A program made the translations under genes and the position numbers. Below are positions 35,908 to 42,669 of a stretch of 49,166 nucleotides of DNA, in pieces; the first letter of the stretch is position 1; every line of letters begins with the position of its first letter. The stretch is from an uncultured Cytophagaceae bacterium (GTDB lineage: Bacteria; Bacteroidota; Bacteroidia; Cytophagales; Spirosomataceae). The stretch is from assembly GCA_903933935.1 (NCBI GenBank), contig CAIZMB010000051.1, forward strand, positions 1 through 49,166, written 5' to 3'. The notes below the pieces were generated by a model. That model saw only the letters and a program-made list of their open reading frames with translations. It had not been told where the DNA came from and did not search any database.

Positions 35908-36094
35908 TTTTTGGGAAATCCTAGGAGGGATTTTTGGAGGCTTTGTAGGCTATTTTTATTGGCGAGATATTGGCTGCTCAACAGGCACCTGCCCCATTAC
36001 TAGCAAACCTTTGAATAGTATATTGTACTTTGCATTTTTGGGATATTTATTTGTCAACATCATTTCCCAATGGCGAACACAAAAAAATCATTGA
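35885..36094 (+). CDS. Small DUF6132-like membrane protein with CSTGTC motif
   Basis: 69 residues with two membrane segments (WEILGGIFGGFVGYFYW and SILYFAFLGYLFVNII) around the loop RDIGCSTGTCPITSKP. Small proteins of this type (DUF6132) occur next to YeeE and rhodanese genes in Bacteroidota. The loop with two Cys residues resembles the one in the preceding protein, which suggests a common role in handling sulfur at the membrane. Function is not established. The overlap of 23 nt with the upstream gene indicates coupled translation. Confidence 0.8.
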   Translation: MKKFILSNFWEILGGIFGGFVGYFYWRDIGCSTGTCPITSKPLNSILYFAFLGYLFVNIISQWRTQKNH

Positions 36095-36107
36095 AATAAA
36101 TTAAATT

Positions 36108-36148
36108 TACCCAATACCTGTTACCTAATACCTATTACCTAATTTTTA
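36108..36148. repeat. Tandem TACCTAA-type intergenic repeat, copy 1
   Basis: Five units resembling TACCTAA or TACCTAT follow one another, beginning at TACCCAATACCTG. The part from 36127 to 36147 is identical over 21 bases to a copy beside msrB (42649-42669). It lies between the DUF6132-like gene and the first YeeE/YedE gene. Confidence 0.75.
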
Positions 36149-36160
36149 ACTTACCAAATA

Positions 36161-36724
36161 ATGATCGAAACATTAACTCAACCATGGCCATGGTATGTGG
36201 CAGGTACAATCATTGGACTCATTGTCCCTACCCTATTAATTTTAGGCAATAGGCATTTTGGAATTTCAGCCAATTTGAGGCACATGTGTGCGGCATGCTT
36301 CCCGAGCAACATCCCATTTTTCAAATATGATTGGAAGAAAGAATCTTGGAATTTATTTTTCATTGGGGGGATTTTAGTTGGCGGAATCATTTCAACTCAA
36401 TACTTAAACTCGCCTGATCCAGTGGTTATTCACCCAGATTTAGCTAAAGATTTAACTCAATTTGGGATTACTGATTTTTCCGGATTAGTGCCTGTTCAAT
36501 TATTTTCTTTTGACCAATTATTCACTGTTCGAGGATTGATCATGATGGTCGGGGGAGGATTTCTAGTCGGATTTGGCACTCGATATGCTGGGGGATGTAC
36601 TTCCGGACATGCTATTATGGGACTCAGTGATTTGCAATGGCCTTCTTTAGTAGCTACCATATGCTTTATGATTGGAGGGTTTTTGATGACTAACCTAATT
36701 TTACCTTATATTTTAGCCTTATAA
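36161..36724 (+). CDS. YeeE/YedE-family thiosulfate transporter, first half (TsuA-like)
   Basis: 187-residue inner-membrane protein corresponding to one half of E. coli YeeE/TsuA, which imports thiosulfate. About five membrane helices are visible. The functional Cys motif is TRYAGGCTSGHAIMGLSDL near residue 147, where thiosulfate is passed along conserved Cys residues. A second potential Cys pair is in HMCAACFPSN. The second half is encoded by the next gene, 2 nt later. Together they match the length of a single-chain YeeE. The operon position after persulfide oxidation genes fits uptake of external thiosulfate. Confidence 0.9.
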   Translation: MIETLTQPWPWYVAGTIIGLIVPTLLILGNRHFGISANLRHMCAACFPSNIPFFKYDWKKESWNLFFIGGILVGGIISTQYLNSPDPVVIHPDLAKDLTQFGITDFSGLVPVQLFSFDQLFTVRGLIMMVGGGFLVGFGTRYAGGCTSGHAIMGLSDLQWPSLVATICFMIGGFLMTNLILPYILAL

Positions 36725-36726
36725 AG

Positions 36727-37224
36727 ATGAAAATGAAACAAAAAGAAACGGATTTTGAGGTACGCTCACTAGACACCATGTGTGTCAATGAGTCTGAATT
36801 GGTTCACCCGTGGTGGTATAATTTTAAATATGCTGCAGTGGGAGTGATTTTTGGCATTGTATTTATCAAAGCTGAGATTATCTCTTGGTTTAGAATTCAG
36901 GAAATGTTTAAGTTACAAAGCTTCCACATGTATGGCGTGATTGGAACGGCGGTTGTTGTAGGAGCTATTTCAGTGTTTTTAATCAAAAAACTAAAGATTA
37001 AAACCATTCATGGAGAAGAAATTACTTTTACAAATAAGAAATTCAACAAAGGCCAAGTTTATGGTGGATTGATATTTGGTCTGGGTTGGGCCATCACTGG
37101 CGCATGCCCTGGACCCTTATTCGCCCAATTAGGTTCCGGCTCCCTTGCTGTAATAGTGGTCATTGCCAGTGCTATTGCAGGGACATGGGTTTACGGAAAA
37201 TTCAGAGACCAGTTGCCGCATTAG
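36727..37224 (+). CDS. YeeE/YedE-family thiosulfate transporter, second half (DUF6691 type)
   Basis: 165-residue inner-membrane protein, about four helices, the partner of the preceding gene. The conserved motif is GLGWAITGACPGPLFAQLGSG near residue 120-140, with Cys126 corresponding to one of the thiosulfate-relay Cys residues of TsuA. The N-terminal 25 residues are hydrophilic. Two-gene versions of YeeE/YedE are common in Bacteroidota and Proteobacteria, so the split is not a frameshift. Confidence 0.88.
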   Translation: MKMKQKETDFEVRSLDTMCVNESELVHPWWYNFKYAAVGVIFGIVFIKAEIISWFRIQEMFKLQSFHMYGVIGTAVVVGAISVFLIKKLKIKTIHGEEITFTNKKFNKGQVYGGLIFGLGWAITGACPGPLFAQLGSGSLAVIVVIASAIAGTWVYGKFRDQLPH

Positions 37225-37302
37225 GGAAAAGCATCAGAAAAAAAATACAGAGAACTAGAAGTATAATCAAAAATAAAATTTGGCCAATCTTAATATATAA
37301 TA

Positions 37303-37575
37303 ATGGGAAAATTTATGATTAATATCCAATTAGAAGGATTGGACACAGAAACAAGAATGAAATTACTCCCTAGGGAACAGGAGCTAGTGAAAGAGCTGGA
37401 GCAAAATGGAACCATTATAGAAACCTATATTAAACTTGACATGTCAGGGATTTACATGGTAATAATCGCCGCAGATTCTAACGATGTACATACAAAACTT
37501 TCAATTTTGCCCTATTACCCTTTTATGAAAATTGAAATAGTTCCCATAAGAATGGTCAACAATATCAACCAGTAA
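37303..37575 (+). CDS. Small ferredoxin-like fold protein, weakly like muconolactone isomerase
   Basis: 90 residues without signal or membrane segment. The pattern of strand-helix-strand-strand-helix-strand and phrases such as REQELVKELEQNG, MSGIYMVIIAADSNDVHTKL and LPYYPFMKIEIVPI recall muconolactone delta-isomerase and YCII-like dimeric proteins. I would not assign a reaction. It starts 78 nt after the transporter gene, with a near -7 box (AAAATTTG, about 37276) in between, so it may be transcribed separately. A second ATG four codons later is possible. Confidence 0.65.
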   Translation: MGKFMINIQLEGLDTETRMKLLPREQELVKELEQNGTIIETYIKLDMSGIYMVIIAADSNDVHTKLSILPYYPFMKIEIVPIRMVNNINQ

Positions 37576-38064
37576 GAAAAATGCCTCTTGAATAGAGAAA
37601 ATTCAAAAGCAATTCTGAGATATTCCAGCAAGAAATACACCTACTTTAATTTTTAGTGTACCAATCTTTGATCAGCTTATAGGATCCAAATGGGCGATAA
37701 AAAGGCTTTAGGGTAACATTCTACTCATAAATACCCACATCTCTTTGAACTTCTTGATCTATGATAAATGATCATCTAGTGTAATAATTCTTCTTTCTTA
37801 TTTCATAGCTTCTGAATTTAATGGGTCCTAAACTCATTTAAAAATTCGGTTTAGTTTTAAAAATAACTGAACTAATTTCCTCCTCATAGGCGTAGGTGCA
37901 AGCCATAAATCTTCTTAGCTTCCATCGTTGACAAAGTGTTGTTTAAAATATGTGGCATATTAAAATTTGATTTCAAATGCATTCAACTCACAGTTCCATT
38001 TTATAGAATTTCAAAAAACCTTGATGTAAAAACATGAATAAGTAAATTTTTTAAAAATGCCTAA
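37576..38064. other. 489-nt region without an intact gene
   Basis: This stretch holds no open gene of its own. Its left part contains a decayed copy of the end of tsdA on the minus strand (annotated separately). The remainder is AT-rich, lacks a convincing hairpin and shows stop codons in all frames. The last part presumably carries the promoter of the GH5 gene, but I see no perfect -7 box. Confidence 0.6.
37654..37715 (-). pseudogene. Remnant of the C-terminus of a TsdA-like cytochrome gene
   Basis: Read on the minus strand it gives LKPFYRPFGSYKLIKDWYTKN and a stop. The intact TsdA at 39.5 kb ends KPFDHPFGPY, then 14 extra residues, then KPIKDWYAKN and a stop. The final 47 bases differ at only about five positions from the intact copy. 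The 14-residue gap lies between two FGPY repeats, which suggests a deletion between short direct repeats. No upstream haem motif (CxxCH) survives. It is a direct repeat of the intact gene end, with the GH5 gene between them. Confidence 0.75.
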
Positions 38065-39333
38065 ATGAAAAAAAAACTAACGATCGCATTATTATCAATC
38101 ATTTTATTTTCAATAAAAAACGATGTCTATTCTCAAACGCCTTTTGGTGTAAATTTAGCTGGGGCTGATTTCGGATCTAACTTTCCAGGGACCTATAATG
38201 TAGATTACACTTATCCTACCAGTGTAGAATTAGATTACTATCATGCGAAAGGTTTAAATTTAATTCGATTACCCATTAAGTGGGAAAGAATTCAGCCTAT
38301 TTTAAATGGTAATTTAAGTGACGCCGAATTAGTACGAATAAAAAACTTCCTCTTATTAGCACAAAATCGAAATATGAATGTGATCATTGATCTCCATAAT
38401 TATTGCCGATATAATATAAAAGGAATAGATAAAATCATAGGGTCAAATGATTTAAGTATAGCTAATATAAAAAATTTGTGGACTCAACTGGCATTAGAAT
38501 TAAAGACTTATACAAATATTTGGGGTTATGGCATCATGAATGAGCCACATGATTTATTAGTAAATGTACCCTGGTTCAATATTGCACAAGAAATTATTAA
38601 TGGGATTAGAATAAATGACCTAAAGACAAGAATAATTGTCGGTGGAGATAGTTGGAGTTCAGCTGAACGTTGGATGCAGTATAGCAATAATTTAAAAAAC
38701 CTTTCCGACCCCTCAAACAAACTAACTTTTGAAGCTCATGTATATTTTGATAAAGATGCATCAGGTTTATATGTTAATAATTATGATAATGAAGGAGCAT
38801 ATCCCAATATTGGCATTGACAGAGTAGCACCCTTTGTAAACTGGCTTAAAACAAATAATCTAAATGGTTTTATCGGAGAATATGGTGTACCAGCAAATGA
38901 TAACCGCTGGATAATAGCGCTCAATAATTTCTTGAGTTATTTAAAAGAGAATTGTATTAACGGAACATATTGGGCAGGCGGTCCATGGTGGGGCAATTAT
39001 ATTCTTTCTATTGAACCTGTACTTGGTATAGATAAACCACAAATGAGTACTTTGCTTAAACACCTGAGTACAAACGCTAATTGTCCCTCATTAAATATCG
39101 ATTATGTAACGATTCCTTTAAATCAATATCATTTTTCACCTAACCCCTTCCTTGACAAAATAAAAATTAGCGGGATTAATGAAGGTGAATATATAAATAT
39201 TTATGACATGTATGGAAGACTTATTAATTCTCAAAAAATTATTAATTCAAGCATTGATAATTTAGGTAATTTAAAACCAGGTATATATTTTCTTAAATAC
39301 AAAGATTTAATTGTTTCGAAAATGATTAAATAA
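38065..39333 (+). CDS. Secreted GH5-family cellulase with T9SS C-terminal sorting domain
   Basis: 422-residue secreted glycoside hydrolase family 5 enzyme, probably endo-beta-1,4-glucanase or a related beta-mannanase. A signal peptide ends near VYSQ (residue 24). The (beta/alpha)8 domain runs to about residue 340, with IRLPIKWERI, the acid/base E160 in GYGIMNEPH and the nucleophile E272 in GFIGEYG; YWAGGPWWG is typical of family 5. Residues about 350-422 form a type A T9SS sorting domain (YHFSPNPFLDKIKIS ... LKPGIYFLKY ... KMIK). The gene appears more AT-rich than its neighbours and sits between sulfur genes, so recent acquisition is plausible. Confidence 0.92.
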   Translation: MKKKLTIALLSIILFSIKNDVYSQTPFGVNLAGADFGSNFPGTYNVDYTYPTSVELDYYHAKGLNLIRLPIKWERIQPILNGNLSDAELVRIKNFLLLAQNRNMNVIIDLHNYCRYNIKGIDKIIGSNDLSIANIKNLWTQLALELKTYTNIWGYGIMNEPHDLLVNVPWFNIAQEIINGIRINDLKTRIIVGGDSWSSAERWMQYSNNLKNLSDPSNKLTFEAHVYFDKDASGLYVNNYDNEGAYPNIGIDRVAPFVNWLKTNNLNGFIGEYGVPANDNRWIIALNNFLSYLKENCINGTYWAGGPWWGNYILSIEPVLGIDKPQMSTLLKHLSTNANCPSLNIDYVTIPLNQYHFSPNPFLDKIKISGINEGEYINIYDMYGRLINSQKIINSSIDNLGNLKPGIYFLKYKDLIVSKMIK

Positions 39334-39505
39334 AAATTTTAAAATTAGAGATTCAATATAGCCTTAGCTCTGTAAGTGTGCAAGCCCAATAGACTATGGC
39401 CAATGGGCATTAGGAGTCTAGGTAATTAAGAAACAACCTATTAAAATAAAAGACCTTTTGCCCTCATTTTATTGGGATAAAAGGAATATTTCGACCATTT
39501 CTCTT

Positions 39506-40534
39506 TTAATTTTTTGCGTACCAATCTTTAATCGGCTTATAGGGTCCAAATTTATGTTGTTCCTCTGTGAAAGGATCCGCATAAGGCCCGAATGGATGGT
39601 CAAACGGTTTCTTTGAAATTTTTGGCCAATCCATTGACAAATCTTTGCTTGGCCTTGGCATCGAATTAACATAAGCGGCTACATCCCAAGCTTCCTCATC
39701 CGTTAATACTGGCTTTTTAAAGGTTGTTCCTTGTGGCATGTTGTATTTTACGTAACCCGCAAAATTCGAAATTCGAAACAAACCAGCTCCATGGTTATAG
39801 CTATTTTTACCCCATAAAGGTGGATAGGTGTAGGATTTGCCATTTTCGGCCAATAAGCCTCCCCCATCCGCTTGATGACAAGACTGACATTTAGCCACAT
39901 AAACCTCCAAACCCTTTGAGGGATCGCAAGCTCTTTTCATTCCTTTTAATTTAAATATACCAGCACCCCTTGGAATCTTATCTTTCTCCACGTCATTTCC
40001 AAGCCATTTAATATAAGCTAAAATGGCACGCATCTCTCTGCCCGTAGAATCCAAGGCTTTTCCATTTAAACTCCTTTGAAAGCAATCATTGACACGTTTA
40101 ATTTGATTTTCTACGGTTCCTGAACGGGCTCGGAATTTCGGATAGGTCGATTGAACAGCAAAATAATTATTTCCCCAAGGTTGGGTTCCCGCATTCAAAT
40201 GACAATTCTGACAATTCATCCCATTAGACATTTGTAAAACTGAACCCTTGGGACCTAAATATTCGGAAGTATGCGCAATGAGTTCTCGGCCATATTTCAC
40301 TAAATCTCTCTCGCTTGAATCCAAATACATCAAACGCCAATCAGAAGGTGCTGTCCAAACATGGTTGAAATTTGTGTCTGGAGCAATAAAAACTTGAATG
40401 GAATCGGTTGAATTTTCAGATCCGACCTTCGGCAGATAAAATACACTAAAACCTAAAAGTGTAAATAATAACAATAGACATCCATATAAAAATGTGGATA
40501 GTCTTTGGAATAATTTTTGATTAGGAAAACTCAC
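39506..40534 (-). CDS. tsdA: TsdA-like diheme thiosulfate dehydrogenase
   Basis: 342-residue c-type cytochrome that most likely oxidises thiosulfate to tetrathionate (or the reverse) in the periplasm. An N-terminal membrane anchor spans about residues 13-34. Haem 1 is bound by C108-x-x-C111-H112 (NCQNCHLNAGTQPW) and haem 2 by C216-x-x-C219-H220 (KCQSCHQADGGG). C151 in RVNDCFQRSLNG matches the Cys that serves as unusual haem ligand in TsdA. PPLWGKNSYNHGAG, MPQGTTF and the tail GPYKPIKDW are also family marks. It lies 6 nt after the dsrE-like gene and forms an operon with it. The direction of the reaction in the cell is not known. Confidence 0.88.
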   Translation of the reverse strand: MSFPNQKLFQRLSTFLYGCLLLLFTLLGFSVFYLPKVGSENSTDSIQVFIAPDTNFNHVWTAPSDWRLMYLDSSERDLVKYGRELIAHTSEYLGPKGSVLQMSNGMNCQNCHLNAGTQPWGNNYFAVQSTYPKFRARSGTVENQIKRVNDCFQRSLNGKALDSTGREMRAILAYIKWLGNDVEKDKIPRGAGIFKLKGMKRACDPSKGLEVYVAKCQSCHQADGGGLLAENGKSYTYPPLWGKNSYNHGAGLFRISNFAGYVKYNMPQGTTFKKPVLTDEEAWDVAAYVNSMPRPSKDLSMDWPKISKKPFDHPFGPYADPFTEEQHKFGPYKPIKDWYAKN

Positions 40535-40540
40535 AGCTAA

Positions 40541-40948
40541 TTAATATTTCAAATAGGCCCAGCCCTCTTCTTGCTTAATGATTACTTCTGAAACACCTGA
40601 GGGAACAAATCCGGATTGAGGCAAAATGGTAGCCTTATCTATTTTACGTTCTCGAATGGTATTTTCACAAGCCACAAACTTAACACCCATGGCTGCTAAT
40701 TCAGCAATTTTAGCTTGTTGGGTTGTCTTGGAAGCAATGAGTAAACCAATTCCAGAACCATGAGCCACCACTTCAATTTGAGTGTTATTACCTAAGGCTG
40801 TCTGCATATTAGCGATATTTCGCATGACACCATGCCAGACAGTTGTATCCGCGGTATTGATTTGCATTACTACTTTATGTGTTTTTTGGGCAAAGGCCGA
40901 AACAGAGATAAATAGCCCAATGATTGTTGTTAATATTAGTTTTTTCAT
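40541..40948 (-). CDS. Exported DsrE-family sulfur carrier-like protein
   Basis: 135-residue protein of the DsrE/DsrF fold with a cleavable signal peptide (MKKLILTTIIGLFISVSAFAQ), so it acts outside the cytoplasm, unlike classic DsrE. The core shows HKVVMQINTADTTVW, IEVVAHGSGIGLLI and AAMGVKFVACENTIRER, where C103 stands at the place of the active-site Cys of the family. It precedes tsdA by 6 nt. I infer that it carries or binds sulfane sulfur for TsdA or for the rhodanese-thioredoxin lipoprotein encoded nearby. Confidence 0.85.
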   Translation of the reverse strand: MKKLILTTIIGLFISVSAFAQKTHKVVMQINTADTTVWHGVMRNIANMQTALGNNTQIEVVAHGSGIGLLIASKTTQQAKIAELAAMGVKFVACENTIRERKIDKATILPQSGFVPSGVSEVIIKQEEGWAYLKY

Positions 40949-40983
40949 GGTGTGATTTTTTTTAAAACTAGCATTTTAAAATT

Positions 40984-41094
40984 ATGAAAGCAAATTGGGA
41001 TAAACGATTCAACACAGAAGATTTTCAATACAGAAGCGCGCCAAATGATTTCTTTAGATTGAAAATCGACCCATTAAAATTAGTGCAAATATAA
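40984..41094 (+). pseudogene. Remnant N-terminus of a class I SAM-dependent methyltransferase
   Basis: A 36-codon frame starting with ATG encodes WDKRFNTEDFQYRSAPNDFF and ends IDPLKLVQI before a stop. It matches the N-terminus of TehB-like SAM methyltransferases (usual form W(D/N)xRFxxEEYxYGxxPNxFFxxxIDxL). The Rossmann motif that should follow (about 160 more residues) is absent. It lies between the divergent dsrE and rhodanese genes. It could still be expressed as a short peptide, but a broken gene is more likely. Confidence 0.65.
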
Positions 41095-41156
41095 ATGACC
41101 GATTACTAGAAGGATCGAATAAATATCAGCTCCATGGTATTCATTTTATTGATGTT

Positions 41157-41201
41157 GCGGACAAATGTCACGAATTCCAAATTATTGACTTCGTAGATTT
41201 G
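41157..41201 (+). promoter_or_regulatory. Second Crp/Fnr-type site plus promoter, before the rhodanese gene
   Basis: GTCACGAATT at 41167-41176 is followed by the perfect -7 box TAGATTTG at 41194-41201. The distance from GTCAC to the -7 box is 27 nt, exactly as at the sulfur operon promoter (33283 to 33310). The left half-site is poor (GCGGA in place of TGTGA). There is no -33 element, consistent with an activated promoter. Confidence 0.6.
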
Positions 41202-41219
41202 TGTCTAAATAAAACAAAG

Positions 41220-41522
41220 ATGATCGAATTAATAAAAAGTTTATTGGGCTTAGGTGAAAAAGTAAATGTTAAAGAACTTATAGCCAATGGCGCTGTCGTT
41301 CTTGATGTTCGATCCCCAGCAGAATTTAAAGATGGACACATCAAAGGGGCACTTAATTTCCCACTGCAAAATTTAACCTCACAAATGAACAAATTAAAGA
41401 AAGAACAAGTTATTGTAACTTGTTGCCGTTCTGGAAGCCGAAGTGGAATGGCAAAACGCATGTTAAAGTCCAATGGATTCCTACACGTGCATAATGGGGG
41501 CCCTTGGACTAATTTAAGATAA
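41220..41522 (+). CDS. Single-domain rhodanese
   Basis: 100-residue cytosolic sulfurtransferase. A short helix (IELIKSLLGLG) precedes the rhodanese domain with VVLDVRSPAEFKDGHIKGALNFP and the active-site loop TCCRSGSRSGMAKRML, where the second Cys (C69) is the persulfide carrier. It starts 18 nt after a perfect -7 box, and the ATG at 41220 is preferred to a TTG seven codons earlier that would overlap that promoter. It leads a three-gene unit with two thioredoxin-domain proteins, which would reduce its persulfide. Confidence 0.92.
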   Translation: MIELIKSLLGLGEKVNVKELIANGAVVLDVRSPAEFKDGHIKGALNFPLQNLTSQMNKLKKEQVIVTCCRSGSRSGMAKRMLKSNGFLHVHNGGPWTNLR

Positions 41523-41539
41523 GACAAAACACGAATATT

Positions 41540-41836
41540 ATGAGCAAATTCAGCGAACTTTTAAAGACGCCAGAACCCGTTTTAGTTGATTTTTCAGCGG
41601 AATGGTGCGGCCCTTGCAAGCAATTAAAGCCTATTTTAGAACAATTAAAATCCAAAGTAGGCGGATCAGCTAAAATCATCAAGATTGACGTAGATAAAAA
41701 CAAATCATTATCGGACCAATTCCAAATCAGATCCGTGCCGACCTTAATTTTATTTAAAGATGGGAAATCGGTTTGGCGCCAATCGGGGGTTGTTCCCGCC
41801 CATACATTGGAAGGCATCATCAAACAGTATGTGTGA
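41540..41836 (+). CDS. Thioredoxin
   Basis: 98-residue cytosolic thioredoxin fold with the active site SAEWCGPCKQLKP at about residue 23-35, IIKIDVDKNKSLSDQF and the cis-Pro loop SVPTLILFKDGK. It is slightly shorter than E. coli TrxA (109). It lies 17 nt after the rhodanese gene and probably reduces rhodanese persulfide, releasing sulfide, or supports MsrB. Confidence 0.92.
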   Translation: MSKFSELLKTPEPVLVDFSAEWCGPCKQLKPILEQLKSKVGGSAKIIKIDVDKNKSLSDQFQIRSVPTLILFKDGKSVWRQSGVVPAHTLEGIIKQYV

Positions 41837-41869
41837 ACATTAAAACCTACATTAGCAACAATTCTGATC

Positions 41870-42574
41870 ATGAAAAAAATAGTATTATTAACCTCATTCG
41901 CATTTCTCATATTCTCTTGTAGTACAAAACAAGGCCAGCAAAACCTTGATGCAACTGCCTTTCAAAAAGAAATAAATTCAGCGTCTAAGAAACAAATTTT
42001 GGATGTAAGGTCGGCTGAAGAGTTTCAAAATGGACATATTGAAGGAGCAGTTAATGCAGATATTAATTCGCCTAATTTCCAACAAATAGCCACCACCTTA
42101 GAAAAAACAGAAACAGTATTCGTTTATTGCCTTTCTGGGGCAAGGTCGGCCTCTGCCGCCGGTCAATTAAAAGAAATGGGCTTTTCAAAGATCGTTAATT
42201 TAACGGGGGGAATGCTCGCTTGGCAATCAGCTAATTTACCCGTTGCCACAAATCAATTATCAAATGCGTCTAATGGTCTAACAGAAACTACTTTCGCGGC
42301 TAAAATAAAAGGAAAGCCGATGGTCATCATTGACTATAATGCTACTTGGTGCGGCCCTTGCAAACAACTAAGCCCTATTTTAAAGGCATGGGTAAAAACA
42401 CAAAAAGGGGCCGTTGAGCTCATCGAAATAGACGTTGACGAAAATCAAGAACTCGCAAAATCCAAAAAAATCGAAGCGATACCCTACCTTGAAATGTATA
42501 AAAATGGAGAAAAAACTTGGTCCAGCGTGGGACTGATTGGCAAGGAGGAATTAGATAAATCTTTGGGTAAATAA
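41870..42574 (+). CDS. Rhodanese-thioredoxin fusion lipoprotein
   Basis: 234-residue lipoprotein (MKKIVLLTSFAFLIFSC, lipobox Cys at 17). Residues about 28-122 are a rhodanese domain with ILDVRSAEEFQNGHIEGAV and active-site YCLSGARSAS. Residues about 140-234 are a thioredoxin domain with ATWCGPCKQLSP and AIPYLEMYKNG. The fusion places persulfide formation and its reduction on one chain outside the cytoplasm, facing the exported DsrE and TsdA proteins. It closes the rhodanese-thioredoxin unit; the repeat hairpin after it may end transcription. Confidence 0.92.
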   Translation: MKKIVLLTSFAFLIFSCSTKQGQQNLDATAFQKEINSASKKQILDVRSAEEFQNGHIEGAVNADINSPNFQQIATTLEKTETVFVYCLSGARSASAAGQLKEMGFSKIVNLTGGMLAWQSANLPVATNQLSNASNGLTETTFAAKIKGKPMVIIDYNATWCGPCKQLSPILKAWVKTQKGAVELIEIDVDENQELAKSKKIEAIPYLEMYKNGEKTWSSVGLIGKEELDKSLGK

Positions 42575-42577
42575 AGT

Positions 42578-42669
42578 TTAGGTAATAGGTAATAGGTAAG
42601 AAAAAAAGGGATTAAGTAATAGGTTTTAATTTTCAGTTTTTAATACTTAATACCTATTACCTAATTTTT
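42578..42669. repeat. TACCTAA-type repeat, copy 2, arranged as a large inverted repeat
   Basis: TTAGGTAATAGGTA (42578-42591) is the exact reverse complement of TACCTATTACCTAA (42651-42664). An inner pair, ATTAAGTA (42611-42618) and TACTTAAT (42644-42651), extends the structure. It fills the space between the convergent lipoprotein and msrB genes and could act as a bidirectional terminator. A 21-base part is identical to the copy at 36.1 kb. Confidence 0.8.

Noticed and set aside
36161-37224. A frameshifted single yeeE gene
   Set aside because: The two halves have their own start and stop codons with a 2-nt gap, and the second half has an extra N-terminal tail. Two-gene YeeE/YedE arrangements are common, so no frameshift is needed.
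37716-38064. Further parts of a tsdA duplicate upstream of the recognised remnant
   Set aside because: I looked for CxxCH and other TsdA segments on the minus strand and found none. Only the last 20 or so codons can be supported.
39334-39505. Possible terminator or attachment site between the GH5 gene and tsdA
   Set aside because: GCCCA and TGGGC arms are only 5 bp and no T tract follows. No repeat of this segment was found on the other side of the cellulase.
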